From Actinacidiphila epipremni (GTDB lineage: Bacteria; Actinomycetota; Actinomycetes; Streptomycetales; Streptomycetaceae): 64,000 nt of DNA. The notes beneath the pieces are model-generated. The model did not search any database, was not told the DNA's origin, and was given only the letters and a program-made list of their open reading frames with translations. Made by a program: the position numbers and the translations under genes. This document shows, piece after piece, positions 1 through 8,645 of this stretch. How positions within the stretch are numbered: position 1 is the first letter of the stretch; every line of letters starts with the position of its first letter. The stretch is from contig NZ_JAATEJ010000002.1 in assembly GCF_012034175.1 (NCBI RefSeq), positions 451,428 through 515,427 on the forward strand. The letters are read 5' to 3'.

Positions 1-519
1 CGCGATGTACTCCTTGAGCACGTCGTTCTGGATCGTCCCGGTCAGCTTGTCGGCGGACACCCCCTGCTCCTCGGCGACGAGCTGGTAGAGCAGCAGCAGA
101 AGCGCGGCGGGCGCGTTGATCGTCATCGACGTGGACACCTGGTCCAGCGGGATGCCGTCGAAGAGCACCTTCATGTCCTCGACGGAGTCGATCGCGACCC
201 CGACCTTGCCGACCTCCCCGTGCGCGAGCGGCGCGTCGGAGTCGTGGCCCATCTGGGTGGGCAGGTCGAACGCGACGGACAGCCCCGTCGTGCCGTTGGC
301 GATGAGCTGCTTGTAGCGCGCGTTGGACTCCGACGCGGTGCCGAAGCCGGCGTACTGCCGCATCGTCCAGGGCCGTCCGGTGTACATCGTGGGGTAGACC
401 CCGCGGGTGTACGGGTACCCGCCGGGCTCTCCGAGCTTGTCCGCCGGGTCCCATCCGGCCAGCGTCTCCGGGCCGTAGACGGGTTCGATCGGCAGGCCGC
501 TCTCCGACTCGCGCGTCAT
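1..519 (-). CDS. Acyl-CoA mutase large subunit (methylmalonyl-/isobutyryl-CoA mutase family), 5' part only
   Basis: The first 173 codons are present; the rest lies beyond the left edge. The translation has the family's N-terminal signature: a [12 protein letters not shown] segment at about residues 38-49, then [20 protein letters not shown], the substrate-barrel stretch [17 protein letters not shown] and the [10 protein letters not shown] segment. These are typical of coenzyme B12-dependent acyl-CoA mutases that interconvert methylmalonyl- and succinyl-CoA or isobutyryl- and butyryl-CoA. The C-terminal cobalamin domain, if on this polypeptide, is not visible, so the exact substrate cannot be assigned. 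ATG at 519 is preceded by GGAGG about 10 nt upstream. It is divergent from the lipoprotein at 720. Family assignment is strong; substrate is open. Confidence 0.92.
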   Translation of the reverse strand, partial: MTRESESGLPIEPVYGPETLAGWDPADKLGEPGGYPYTRGVYPTMYTGRPWTMRQYAGFGTASESNARYKQLIANGTTGLSVAFDLPTQMGHDSDAPLAHGEVGKVGVAIDSVEDMKVLFDGIPLDQVSTSMTINAPAALLLLLYQLVAEEQGVSADKLTGTIQNDVLKEYIA

Positions 520-719
520 GCTGCACGCCTCCGCTGCGCTGGTGCTGCTCACGTGAAGTTACGGCCACGTACTGTAGCGGCGCCTTTGTGCAGCGTGCAG
601 CCCCGCGGGCTGGGACCTTCCTCACAGTACGGAGTCCTCGTCCCGGGGTGTCGCAACCGCGCGGGCCGGAAACGTGTCTATGCGGGCACAGCGGCCGACC
701 GAGGGGGATAAAGAGGGCA

Positions 720-1646
720 ATGTCCACAGGCAGAGGCAGAAGCAGAAGAAGACAGCGGGCGACGGTGGCGGTGGCCGGTGCGGCGCTGGCCGCCGCGGTA
801 CTCGCCGCGTGCGGGCCGGGCGACGACACCGCCGGGGACTCCAAGGCCCCGGCGGCGACGACGCAGGCCACGACCGCCGCCCCCACCACCGACCCGGCCA
901 CGACCGACCCGGCGACGACCACGCCGGCGCCGACCACCCCGGCCACCACCGCCGCGCCCTCCCCCTCGGCGACACCGACGACACCGGCGACGACCAAGCC
1001 GCCCGCCAAGCCCGCGGCCCTGATGACGATGGGCCAGACCAGCGCCCAGGTGCGTGAACTCCAGGCCCGCCTCGGCCAGTTGCACCTGTTCTCGCGCAAC
1101 CCCACGGGCTACTACGGCACGGTGACGCAGAACGCGGTGAGCGACTTCCAGGAGCGGCACGGCCTGACCTCGACCGGCACCGTCACGCAGACCACCTGGT
1201 CAAAGCTGAAGTCGCTCACGCACACCCCGACGCACAAGGAGCTCTACCCGCCGATCCCGGCCAACGCGCCCGGCAAGCTGGACTCCCGCTGCCTGACCGG
1301 CCGCGCGCTGTGCATCAGCAAGACCACCCGCACGCTGTCCTGGGTCATCGACGGCAAGGTCCAGGCGACGATGGACGTCCGGTTCGGCTCGCAGTACACG
1401 CCGACCCGCGAGGGCCTCTTCCATGTGAACTCCAAGAGCCGCGACCACGTCTCGACGATCTACCACACGGCGATGCCGTACGCGATGTTCTTCAGCGGCG
1501 GCCAGGCCGTGCACTACTCCTCGGACTTCGCCGCCCGGGGATACGCGGGCGCCTCGCACGGCTGCGTCAACGTCCGCGACAAAGCCGCGATCGAGCGGCT
1601 CTTCGACCAGGTGAAGGTCGGCGACAAGGTCGTCGTCTACTGGTGA
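720..1646 (+). CDS. L,D-transpeptidase lipoprotein (peptidoglycan-binding plus YkuD domains)
   Basis: A 308-residue exported protein. Residues 1-30 form a lipoprotein signal peptide with an Arg-rich n-region and lipobox LAAC (Cys31). A Thr/Pro/Ala-rich spacer runs to about residue 101. A peptidoglycan-binding helical repeat follows (about 102-165, with QVRELQARLG and AVSDFQERHGL). The C-terminal YkuD catalytic domain carries HGCVNV, with the nucleophile near Cys282. Enzymes of this family make or exchange 3-3 cross-links in peptidoglycan outside the membrane. An in-frame reading extends upstream to 588, but ATG 720 directly precedes the signal peptide and has a purine-rich stretch before it, so I use it. 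A strong hairpin follows the stop. It appears monocistronic. Confidence 0.93.
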   Translation: MSTGRGRSRRRQRATVAVAGAALAAAVLAACGPGDDTAGDSKAPAATTQATTAAPTTDPATTDPATTTPAPTTPATTAAPSPSATPTTPATTKPPAKPAALMTMGQTSAQVRELQARLGQLHLFSRNPTGYYGTVTQNAVSDFQERHGLTSTGTVTQTTWSKLKSLTHTPTHKELYPPIPANAPGKLDSRCLTGRALCISKTTRTLSWVIDGKVQATMDVRFGSQYTPTREGLFHVNSKSRDHVSTIYHTAMPYAMFFSGGQAVHYSSDFAARGYAGASHGCVNVRDKAAIERLFDQVKVGDKVVVYW

Positions 1647-1666
1647 GCCGCCCGTACGGGTGACGA

Positions 1667-1708
1667 GGAGCGCGGCCGGGCAGGGGGAATTGCGCCCGGC
1701 CGCGCTCC
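1667..1708. terminator. Bidirectional hairpin terminator
   Basis: A 14-bp perfect inverted repeat (GGAGCGCGGCCGGG at 1667-1680 against CCCGGCCGCGCTCC at 1695-1708) lies 20 bp after the L,D-transpeptidase stop. It sits between two convergent genes. There is no long T tract, as is common in Streptomyces. Confidence 0.75.
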
Positions 1709-1798
1709 GTGTCAAACCCCGGTACGGGGAGAACCGGGGTCATCGGGGCCGATGACCAGTCGGCCTTACTCCCTACAGCGCACGGGCCGTCGGAAGTG

Positions 1799-2803
1799 TC
1801 ACCTGCCGGGCGGGCGGGACAGGGAGCGGTGCCCGGGGCGGGTGTGCCGCGGGCCGCGGTCGTCCCTGCCGTCCCGGCCCTCCTTGGCCTCGCGCCCGTC
1901 ATGCCCCTCGTAACCCTCGTACCCCTCGTACCCCTCGTGCCCGCCGTCCCTGACGTCCTTGCCGCCGTCGCCGTGCTCGGCGCCGGTCCGGCCCGCCCCC
2001 GTGCCGGGCGGGCAGGACCGGTCCGCCACGGCGCGGCAGCCGCGCGGGCGGTGGCCGTCGGCGTGCCGGTCCCGGTGCGGGCCGCCGGGCGCGGGCGCCG
2101 GCCGGGCGCTGCGGGCCGGCGGCCCCGCGGTCCAGGGCCCGGCCCGGCCGCCGTCCGGGGACACCGCCGCGGGCGGCCGGGTCTGGAGTGGCCCGGTGCC
2201 GGCCCCGCCGCCGGGCGACAGCGACCGCGCGGCTGCGGCCATGCCGACCGCCACCCCGCCGAGCGCGAGCGCCGAGACCACCGCCGCCGCCATCAACCGC
2301 GGCCGGCGCACCGCCAACGCGGCCCGCAACGCCGCGAACCGCCCACCGCCCGCGCCCGCGCCTGCGCCCGCGCCCGCCGTACCCGGCCGGCCCCCGGCCT
2401 TCCGCAGCCCGCTCCCGGCGGGCAGCCCCCGCGGCCCCCCGCCCCGGGCCGCCGGCTGCCCGCCCCGCGCACGCCCCTGCGCGGCGGTGCGGAAGGCGGC
2501 CAGCGCCGCCGCCTCGCGCGCCGGGTCCAGCGTCGTACGGACCTCGCGGGCCGCGCTGAGCAGCCGTACCAGGCGGTCGGCCGGCACGGTCGGCGGCGGG
2601 CCCGCGGCGCCGCCGGCCAGCAGCGCCTCGGCCGTGGCCGCGTCGGGCCAGCCGGACATACCGCCGCGCGGCGCCCGGCGGTCGGCGCGTACGAGGCGGG
2701 TCGCCGCCGGGTGGCGGGGCGTACGCCGGACGGGGCGGGTGCGGGGCGACCCCGCGGAGGACAGGCCCGTGGATGCGGTCTCGCGTCGCGTGTTGTCGCT
2801 CAT
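1799..2803 (-). CDS. Membrane protein downstream of ECF sigma factor, possible anti-sigma factor
   Basis: A 334-residue protein beginning 9 bp after the stop of the sigma gene, with GAGGGAG at a proper distance before ATG 2803, so the two are very likely one operon. About residues 50-115 are a helical cytoplasmic region (DAATAEALLAG, DRLVRLLSAAREVR). A single membrane segment lies around 170-190 (RLMAAAVVSALALGGVAVGM). The C-terminal half is Pro/Gly/Arg-rich and ends with a GYEGYEGYEG repeat. A one-TM protein cotranscribed with an ECF sigma is the usual layout of an anti-sigma factor. No zinc-binding HxxxCxxC motif is seen, so the role is inferred from context. Several frames are open in the low-complexity C-terminus, so its exact end is less certain. 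Confidence 0.6.
   Translation of the reverse strand: MSDNTRRETASTGLSSAGSPRTRPVRRTPRHPAATRLVRADRRAPRGGMSGWPDAATAEALLAGGAAGPPPTVPADRLVRLLSAAREVRTTLDPAREAAALAAFRTAAQGRARGGQPAARGGGPRGLPAGSGLRKAGGRPGTAGAGAGAGAGGGRFAALRAALAVRRPRLMAAAVVSALALGGVAVGMAAAARSLSPGGGAGTGPLQTRPPAAVSPDGGRAGPWTAGPPARSARPAPAPGGPHRDRHADGHRPRGCRAVADRSCPPGTGAGRTGAEHGDGGKDVRDGGHEGYEGYEGYEGHDGREAKEGRDGRDDRGPRHTRPGHRSLSRPPGR
1905..1940. repeat. Four 9-bp tandem repeats (CCCTCGTAC type)
   Basis: Four consecutive 9-bp units differing only in the last bases. On the minus strand they encode the Gly-Tyr-Glu triplets near the C-terminus of the sigma-associated membrane protein. Confidence 0.85.
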
Positions 2804-2812
2804 CCCACTCCC

Positions 2813-3520
2813 TCACAGCGCCTTGGACGCGGAATAGGTCACATCCGCGTGCCGCCGGTCCGCCGACCGCTGCCCGGGCACCGGCCGCGGTCCCGCCGCG
2901 TCCTGCCCGCCGCCCTCGCCGCCCTCCTGCTCCTGGTAACCGTTGCCGTCGTCCGCCAGGATCTCGGCGAGCCGGCGCAGTCCGCGGTGAGTGGCCATTC
3001 TCACCGATCCGGCGCGCTTGCCGAGCACTCTTGCCGCACTGGTTGAATCGAGTCCCATCACCACCCGCAGAAGCACCGCTTCCGCCTGCTCCCGCGGCAG
3101 TGCCGCGATCGCCGCGAGCGCCCGGTCGGTGGCGACCGCGTCGAGCGCCTCACCGGCGGTGTCCGCCCGGTCCGGCAGCTGCACCAGGTCGTCCACGCCG
3201 CCGCCCGCGACCGGGCGGCGGCTGCGCGCCCGGATGTGGTCCAGCGCCCTGTTGCGGGCGATCCTGGCCGCCCAGCCGCGGATGGAGCCGCTGCCGCCGC
3301 GGTAGTTGGGCAGGTCGCGGGCGATCTGCAGCCATGCCTCCGACGCGACGTCCTCGGCGTCGGCCGGCCCGACCAGGCTGCGCACGTAGCTGAGCAACTG
3401 CGGCTGGACGGCGCGGTAGACGGTGCGGAAGGCACCCTCGTCACCTTGCTGCGCCGCGCTGACCGCGGCTTCCAGAGACGACTCGTGCAGTTCCACCTCG
3501 GGCCCCACCCCCTCGAACAC
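2813..3520 (-). CDS. ECF-family RNA polymerase sigma factor
   Basis: 235 residues. Region 2 spans about residues 25-105 (SYVRSLVGPADAEDVASEAW, then WAARIARNRALDHIRARSRR). Region 4 spans about 130-190 (IAALPREQAEAVLLRVVMG, then RAGSVRMATHRGLRRLAEIL, the DNA-binding helix-turn-helix). Both are classic group 4 sigma features. The C-terminus after about 190 is a Gly/Asp-rich tail. GTG 3520 has only a modest purine-rich upstream (GGCAGGA). Immediately upstream is the perfect 10-bp palindrome CCTCATGAGG (3534-3543). A possible promoter reads TTGTAC (3579-3574) and AAGTGT (3556-3551) with a 17-bp spacer on the minus strand. It forms an operon with the membrane protein at 1799-2803, its likely regulator. 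Confidence 0.9.
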   Translation of the reverse strand: MFEGVGPEVELHESSLEAAVSAAQQGDEGAFRTVYRAVQPQLLSYVRSLVGPADAEDVASEAWLQIARDLPNYRGGSGSIRGWAARIARNRALDHIRARSRRPVAGGGVDDLVQLPDRADTAGEALDAVATDRALAAIAALPREQAEAVLLRVVMGLDSTSAARVLGKRAGSVRMATHRGLRRLAEILADDGNGYQEQEGGEGGGQDAAGPRPVPGQRSADRRHADVTYSASKAL

Positions 3521-3823
3521 ACGGTCAATCCTGCCTCATGAGGGGCTGTGACACTTTTGCTCTGGGATACGCCGTACAAGTCGGCGGCCGGGGACGCTCC
3601 TGTGGGGGGAGGCGGCCCCCGGCCGTCGTCACTCGCGTGCCATCACCCGGGTGCTCTGCGTGCGCCCGCGCGCGCCCCGCCGAGGAGCCTGCCGCCATGC
3701 CATGGCGGTCAACCCGGGGTGACCACCCCTTACCGTACGGGTGAACTTCGTTTACGCGCCCGCGGTGTTCGAAGCGGCACCGCATAGAGTGGGGCCATCC
3801 CCTCTGACGACTCTGGAGCCACG
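3521..3823. other. Divergent intergenic region with candidate promoters
   Basis: About 300 bp without a credible gene, between the ECF sigma (minus) and the OHCU-decarboxylase-like gene (plus). Visible elements are the CCTCATGAGG palindrome at 3534-3543, the minus-strand promoter candidate described with the sigma gene, and a plus-strand -10-like TAGAGT at 3785-3790, about 34 bp before the proposed CTG start. Confidence 0.45.
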
Positions 3824-4435
3824 CTGCTGCCCAGCGCCCCCGACTCCGACGCCGCGCCGTCCCCGCTGGCGCGGTTCAACCAGGCGCCGCCCACCGCCGC
3901 CGAGGCAGTGCTGCTGGCCTGCTGCGGCAGCCACCGCTGGGCGCGTCGGGTGGCCGCGCACCGCCCGTATCCGACGGTCGAGGCGCTGCTGGCCGCCGCG
4001 GACGAGGCCGCGTACGACCTGACCTCGGGCGATCTCGCCGAGGCGCTCGCCGGTGAGACGCCCGCCGCGCTCGCCGACCGCGGCGGCCTGAGCGTGCACA
4101 CCGCGCTGCGGGCCGCCCACGCCCACTACGAGTCCCGGTTCGGCCACGCCTTCATCCTCGCCCTCGACGAGGCCACCGCCGCCGACCCGGCCGCCGCGCT
4201 CGACCAGACGCTGGCCGCCCTGCGGGAAAGGCTGGGCCACGACGCGGACGAGGAGTCCGCCGTCACCGCCGAGCAGCTGCGCCGGCTGTGCCGGAGCCGG
4301 CTGCTCCGCGCGTTCGAGCCGGCGCGTTCACCCGACCGTGCGGGATCGATCACACCTGGCCTACCCCGCGGTACGCAGGCCGTATCGCGTCGCTACGATG
4401 GCCGGGGCCGGTGGACCGTACCCGGCCGGGCGTGA
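3824..4435 (+). CDS. 2-oxo-4-hydroxy-4-carboxy-5-ureidoimidazoline (OHCU) decarboxylase-like protein, probable CTG start
   Basis: The translation contains the OHCU decarboxylase pattern: RFNQAPPTAAEAVLLACCGS near the N-terminus, WARRVAAHRPYP, and a YESRFGHAFIL core. Family members carry out the last step of urate to allantoin conversion. The conserved RFN segment lies upstream of the first GTG (3908), so translation must start earlier. An in-frame TAG at 3785 limits the search, and no ATG, GTG or TTG lies between it and 3908. The best candidate is CTG 3824, with GGAG 6 nt before it. The C-terminus has about 29 extra residues (from SITPGLP) that run into the sdh promoter region. No other purine-catabolism gene is near, so the in vivo role is uncertain. 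Confidence 0.72.
   Translation: MLPSAPDSDAAPSPLARFNQAPPTAAEAVLLACCGSHRWARRVAAHRPYPTVEALLAAADEAAYDLTSGDLAEALAGETPAALADRGGLSVHTALRAAHAHYESRFGHAFILALDEATAADPAAALDQTLAALRERLGHDADEESAVTAEQLRRLCRSRLLRAFEPARSPDRAGSITPGLPRGTQAVSRRYDGRGRWTVPGRA
4394..4399 (+). promoter_or_regulatory. Candidate -10 element for the sdhCDAB operon
   Basis: TACGAT about 88 bp before the sdhC start, inside the 3' end of the upstream gene. No convincing -35 hexamer is visible at the normal distance, so this is a weak call. Confidence 0.3.
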
Positions 4436-4486
4436 CCGACAACTGCAGCCGGCACCCCTCGCCCCGCTCCCGGAGGGTATTTTTCC

Positions 4487-4867
4487 GTGCCGGCTGGAAC
4501 GCTCTACCGCGGCCGGGAAGGCATGTGGTCGTGGGTGGCTCACCGAGTCACCGGTGTCCTCATCTTCTTCTTCCTGTTCGTCCACGTCCTCGACACCGCG
4601 CTGGTCCGGGTCTCCCCCGAGGACTACGACAAGGTCGTCCACACGTACAAGACCCCGATCGTCAGCCTGCTGGAGTACGGCCTGGTCGCCGCGATCCTCT
4701 TCCACGCCCTCAACGGCCTGCGGATCATCGCCGTCGACTACTGGACGCAGGGGCCGCGCTACCAGAAGCAGATGCTGTGGACGGTGGTGGGCCTGTGGAT
4801 CCTGCTGATGCTCGGCGCGATCTACCCGGTCCTGGGCCACGCCGCACGAGTCCTGTGGGGGAACTGA
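4487..4867 (+). CDS. sdhC: Succinate dehydrogenase cytochrome b556 subunit
   Basis: A 126-residue membrane anchor with three hydrophobic helices (about residues 20-42, 62-82 and 97-118). Family landmarks are SWVAHRVTGVLIFF early on and FHALNGLRI, whose His is the usual heme b ligand. It anchors the SdhAB catalytic domain to the membrane and passes electrons to menaquinone. GTG 4487 is preceded by GGAGGG about 8 nt upstream. It is the first gene of sdhCDAB: sdhD starts 3 bp after its stop, so translation is probably coupled. Confidence 0.96.
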   Translation: MPAGTLYRGREGMWSWVAHRVTGVLIFFFLFVHVLDTALVRVSPEDYDKVVHTYKTPIVSLLEYGLVAAILFHALNGLRIIAVDYWTQGPRYQKQMLWTVVGLWILLMLGAIYPVLGHAARVLWGN

Positions 4868-4870
4868 GCC

Positions 4871-5350
4871 ATGTCCACTGACGTCTCCGACGCCGTCGAG
4901 CTGACCGGTTCCAGCGTCGCCCCGTACAGCCCGGACAACCCCGCCCCGGTCATCGAGCCGCCGCGGGCCCGTACCAAGCGCACCCCGCGCAGCAGCCGTA
5001 CCAACTTCGAGCTGTACGGCTGGCTGTTCATGCGGCTGTCCGGTGTCGTGCTCGTCGTGCTGGTCATCGGCCATCTGCTGATCCAGCTGGTGCTGGACGG
5101 CGGGGTGCAGAAGGTCGGCTTCGCCTTCGTCGCCGGCCGCTGGTCCTCGCCGTTCTGGCAGTTCTGGGACCTGGCGATGCTGTGGCTGGCCATGCTGCAC
5201 GGCGGCAACGGCCTGCGCACCGTCATCAACGACTACGCCGAGCAGGCCAACACCCGGGTCTGGCTCAAGACGCTGCTGTTCACCGCCGTGGCGTTCACCA
5301 TCGCGCTCGGCTCGCTGGTGATCTTCACCTTCGACCCGAACATCCGCTAG
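4871..5350 (+). CDS. sdhD: Succinate dehydrogenase hydrophobic membrane anchor subunit
   Basis: 159 residues. A charged N-terminal region of about 50 residues rich in Pro/Arg is followed by three membrane helices. The family motif [14 protein letters not shown] holds the second heme-ligand His and the quinone-site Tyr region. It pairs with SdhC to form the membrane domain of complex II. ATG 4871 has GGGGGA upstream. It lies 3 bp after sdhC and 29 bp before sdhA. Confidence 0.95.
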   Translation: MSTDVSDAVELTGSSVAPYSPDNPAPVIEPPRARTKRTPRSSRTNFELYGWLFMRLSGVVLVVLVIGHLLIQLVLDGGVQKVGFAFVAGRWSSPFWQFWDLAMLWLAMLHGGNGLRTVINDYAEQANTRVWLKTLLFTAVAFTIALGSLVIFTFDPNIR

Positions 5351-5379
5351 GCCAGGGCTGGGACAGGGAAAGCGACCCC

Positions 5380-7137
5380 ATGCAGATCCACAAGTACGAC
5401 ACCGTCATCGTCGGCGCGGGCGGCGCCGGTATGCGCGCCGCCATCGAGGCCACCAAGCGCTCCCGCACCGCCGTCCTGACCAAGCTCTACCCCACCCGCT
5501 CCCACACCGGCGCCGCCCAGGGCGGCATGGCCGCGGCCCTGGCCAACGTCGAGGAGGACAACTGGGAGTGGCACACCTTCGACACGATCAAGGGCGGCGA
5601 CTACCTGGTCGACCAGGACGCCGCCGAGATCCTGGCGAAGGAGGCCATCGACGCGGTCCTGGACCTGGAGAAGATGGGCCTGCCGTTCAACCGGACGCCC
5701 GAGGGCCGTATCGACCAGCGGCGCTTCGGCGGCCACACCCGCAACCACGGTGAGGCCGCGGTCCGCCGGGCGTGCTATGCCGCCGACCGCACCGGCCATA
5801 TGATCCTCCAGACGCTCTACCAGAACTGCGTCAAGGAGGGCGTGGAGTTCTTCAACGAGTTCTACGTCCTGGACCAGCTGCTCACCGAGGTCGACGGCGT
5901 CAAGCGGTCGGCGGGCGTGGTCGCGTACGAGCTGGCCACCGGCGAGATCCACGTCTTCCAGGCCAAGGCCGTGATCTACGCCTCCGGCGGCACCGGCAAG
6001 TTCTTCAAGGTGACCTCCAACGCCCACACCCTGACCGGTGACGGCCAGGCCGCGGTCTACCGGCGCGGGCTGCCGCTGGAGGACATGGAGTTCTTCCAGT
6101 TCCACCCGACGGGCATCTGGCGGATGGGCATCCTGCTCACCGAGGGCGCCCGCGGCGAGGGCGGCATCCTGCGCAACAAGGACGGCGAGCGCTTCATGGA
6201 GAAGTACGCGCCCGTCATGAAGGACCTGGCCTCGCGGGACGTCGTCTCCCGGGCGATCTACACCGAGATCCGCGAGGGCCGCGGCTGCGGCCCCGAGGGC
6301 GACCACGTCTACCTCGACCTCACCCACCTGCCGCCGGAGCAGCTGGACGCCAAGCTGCCGGACATCACCGAGTTCGCCCGCACGTACCTGGGCATCGAGC
6401 CGTACACCGACCCGATCCCGATCCAGCCGACCGCGCACTACGCCATGGGCGGCATCCCCACCAACGTGCAGGGCGAGGTGCTGGCCGACAACACCACCGT
6501 CGTCCCCGGCCTCTACGCGGCCGGCGAGGTCGCCTGCGTGTCCGTGCACGGCGCGAACCGGCTGGGCACCAACTCGCTGCTGGACATCAACGTCTTCGGC
6601 CGCCGCTCGGGCATCGCCGCCGCCGAGTACGCGCACGCCCACGACTTCGTGCCGCTGCCCGACAACCCGGCCGAGCTGGTCGTCTCGCAGGTCGAGCGGC
6701 TGCGCGAGTCCACCGGCACCGAGCGGGTCGCCGACCTGCGGCGCGAGCTGCAGGAGTGCATGGACGCGAACGTCATGGTCTTCCGCACCGAGCAGACCAT
6801 CAAGACCGCGGTCGAGAAGATCGGCGAGCTGCGCGAGCGCTACCGCAACGTCTCCGTCCAGGACAAGGGCAGGCGGTTCAACACCGACCTGCTGGAGGCC
6901 GTGGAGCTGGGCAACCTGCTGGACCTCGCCGAGGTCATGGCCGTCAGCGCGCTGGCCCGCAAGGAGTCCCGCGGCGGCCACTACCGCGAGGACTACCCCA
7001 ACCGCGACGACGTCAACTTCATGCGGCACACGATGGCGTACCGCGAGGTGGACGAGGCGACCGGCGCCGAGTCGATCCGCCTGGACTACAAGCCGGTCGT
7101 GCAGACCCGCTACCAGCCGATGGAGCGTAAGTACTGA
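5380..7137 (+). CDS. sdhA: Succinate dehydrogenase flavoprotein subunit
   Basis: 585 residues, the normal length. It begins with the FAD dinucleotide fold [13 protein letters not shown] (about residues 9-21). The SHTGAAQGG motif contains the His (42) that normally carries covalent FAD. Substrate-site landmarks include [30 protein letters not shown] and the [13 protein letters not shown] segment. It oxidises succinate to fumarate in the TCA cycle at the inner face of the membrane. ATG 5380 is chosen because the flavin fold follows directly; an open frame extends upstream into sdhD but has no homology value. The stop overlaps the sdhB start by 1 nt (TGATG). Confidence 0.98.
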   Translation: MQIHKYDTVIVGAGGAGMRAAIEATKRSRTAVLTKLYPTRSHTGAAQGGMAAALANVEEDNWEWHTFDTIKGGDYLVDQDAAEILAKEAIDAVLDLEKMGLPFNRTPEGRIDQRRFGGHTRNHGEAAVRRACYAADRTGHMILQTLYQNCVKEGVEFFNEFYVLDQLLTEVDGVKRSAGVVAYELATGEIHVFQAKAVIYASGGTGKFFKVTSNAHTLTGDGQAAVYRRGLPLEDMEFFQFHPTGIWRMGILLTEGARGEGGILRNKDGERFMEKYAPVMKDLASRDVVSRAIYTEIREGRGCGPEGDHVYLDLTHLPPEQLDAKLPDITEFARTYLGIEPYTDPIPIQPTAHYAMGGIPTNVQGEVLADNTTVVPGLYAAGEVACVSVHGANRLGTNSLLDINVFGRRSGIAAAEYAHAHDFVPLPDNPAELVVSQVERLRESTGTERVADLRRELQECMDANVMVFRTEQTIKTAVEKIGELRERYRNVSVQDKGRRFNTDLLEAVELGNLLDLAEVMAVSALARKESRGGHYREDYPNRDDVNFMRHTMAYREVDEATGAESIRLDYKPVVQTRYQPMERKY

Positions 7138-7916
7138 TGAGCACCCCCACGCTGCAGGGGCACGGTCACTCGTCCGCCCTGGACGCCGCCGAGGCGGGCG
7201 CCGCCCACCTGATCACCGTCACGCTGCGGGTCCGCCGCTTCAACCCCGAGGTGTCCGCGGACGCCGAGTGGGTCGACTACCGCATCCCGATCGACCCGAA
7301 GGAGCGCGTCCTGGACGCGCTGCACAAGGTCAAGTGGGAGATCGACGGCACGCTGACCTTCCGCCGCTCGTGCGCGCACGGCGTGTGCGGCTCGGACGCC
7401 ATGCGGATCAACGGGCGCAACCGGCTGGCCTGCAAGACCCTGATCAAGGACATCAACCCCGAGAAGCCCATCACCATCGAGCCCATCAAGGGCCTGACGG
7501 TGCTGAAGGACCTCGTGGTCGACATGGACCCGTTCTTCCAGGCGTACCGGGACGTCATGCCGTTCCTGATCACCAAGGGCAACGAGCCCACGCGGGAGCG
7601 GCTGCAATCCGCCGAGGACCGGGCGCGCTTCGACGACACCACCAAGTGCATCCTGTGCGCCGCGTGCACCTCGTCCTGCCCGGTGTACTGGAACGACGGG
7701 CAGTATTTCGGCCCGGCGGCCATCGTCAACGCGCACCGCTTCATCTTCGACTCGCGTGACGAGGGCGGGGAGCAGCGGCTGGAGATCCTCAACGACAAGG
7801 ACGGCGTCTGGCGCTGCCGCACCACCTTCAACTGCACGGACGCGTGCCCGCGCGGCATCGAGGTGACGAAGGCGATCGCGGAGGTCAAGCGGGCGCTCAT
7901 CACGCGCCGCTACTGA
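7137..7916 (+). CDS. sdhB: Succinate dehydrogenase iron-sulfur subunit
   Basis: 259 residues. The N-terminal plant-type ferredoxin domain has RRSCAHGVCGSDAMRINGR with a later LACKTL (2Fe-2S ligands). The C-terminal domain has CILCAACTSSCPVYW and FNCTDACPRGIEVTKAI, the ligands for the 4Fe-4S and 3Fe-4S clusters. It carries electrons from SdhA FAD to the SdhCD quinone site. The start overlaps the sdhA stop (TGATG), so translation is coupled. Two inverted repeats follow and end the operon. Confidence 0.98.
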   Translation: MSTPTLQGHGHSSALDAAEAGAAHLITVTLRVRRFNPEVSADAEWVDYRIPIDPKERVLDALHKVKWEIDGTLTFRRSCAHGVCGSDAMRINGRNRLACKTLIKDINPEKPITIEPIKGLTVLKDLVVDMDPFFQAYRDVMPFLITKGNEPTRERLQSAEDRARFDDTTKCILCAACTSSCPVYWNDGQYFGPAAIVNAHRFIFDSRDEGGEQRLEILNDKDGVWRCRTTFNCTDACPRGIEVTKAIAEVKRALITRRY

Positions 7917-7922
7917 TTTTCG

Positions 7923-7945
7923 CCGTACGGATCCTGTCCGTACGG
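7923..7945. terminator. First hairpin after sdhB
   Basis: Perfect 9-bp stem CCGTACGGA (7923-7931) and TCCGTACGG (7937-7945) with a 5-nt loop, just after the sdhB stop. Confidence 0.6.
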
Positions 7946-7949
7946 AGGA

Positions 7950-7995
7950 GGGCGCGGGTCCCGGGGCTTCCGGGGCCGCGCCCTTCGGCGTTTTA
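7950..7995 (+). terminator. Second hairpin after sdhB with T-rich end
   Basis: GGGCGCGG (7950-7957) pairs with CCGCGCCC (7976-7983); an inner CCGGGG/CCGGGG stretch lies in the loop. The downstream strand has TTTT at about 7991-7994. This is the likely end of the sdhCDAB transcript. Confidence 0.65.
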
Positions 7996-8055
7996 CGGGG
8001 GGGGTGCGGGGGCTCGGGGTGAGTGCGGGGGCCGGGGGTGAGTGCGGGCGGCGGG

Positions 8056-8448
8056 TCAGCCGCCCACCAGCGGGACGAGTTTGAGGAAGACGACCTCGGT
8101 GGTGATCGAGACGTCCACGAGCTCGTCCAGGTCCGTTATCTGCCGGTCGGCGACGAGCAGCAGGAAGCCGTTGCGCCCGAACGCCTCCAGCGCGCGCTCG
8201 CACTGCCGCTCGGCGTCCAGCGCCCGCGGCTGCGGCAGCCGCCATCCGTCCGGCGCGCGCTCGGCGCCGGCGGGCTGCACGAGGCCCCGGAAGACCTCGG
8301 GGCGCCGGGCGTTGAACCGCGCGACCTCTTCCCGCACCCGGCGCCTGACCAGCTCGCGCGCGGGCACCCGCTCCTCCGCGAACTCCAGCTCCCAGGAGTC
8401 GAGCGCGCCGCTTGAGGTCGTCTCGTCGACGAAGGTCACCAATCCCAT
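8056..8448 (-). CDS. Conserved hypothetical protein, about 130 residues
   Basis: The frame has the composition of a real protein. It opens with MGLVTFVDETTSS, has an alternating charged/hydrophobic middle (ELVRRRVREEVARFNARR), then FRGLVQPAG, CERALEAFGRNGFLLLVADRQITDLDELVDVS, and ends TEVVFLKLVPLVGG. No signal peptide, membrane segment or catalytic motif is seen. A GTG 30 bp further upstream (8478) is an alternative start; neither has a clear ribosome site. I recall similar small proteins in Streptomyces but cannot name a domain. The nearest possible partner is the DUF4132 gene 3 kb away, and that link is only a guess. It is convergent with sdhB. Confidence 0.7.
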   Translation of the reverse strand: MGLVTFVDETTSSGALDSWELEFAEERVPARELVRRRVREEVARFNARRPEVFRGLVQPAGAERAPDGWRLPQPRALDAERQCERALEAFGRNGFLLLVADRQITDLDELVDVSITTEVVFLKLVPLVGG

Positions 8449-8645
8449 GGGGCCGAGGGTAGGGGCGGGCACTGACACCGCCGGGGGTGTGCTCGCCGGC
8501 TTTGGGCAGTCCGACCGTCGGATGATCTTTCCGGGGAGGCAAAGTTATCCACAGGCTCTTTTTTCCGGTCCGGCAAAAATGCTAGCGTGGAAAGCACGAA
8601 GGGACGGGCGGCGCGGTAGCGCGGGAAGGACGAGGGGCGGGGGTC

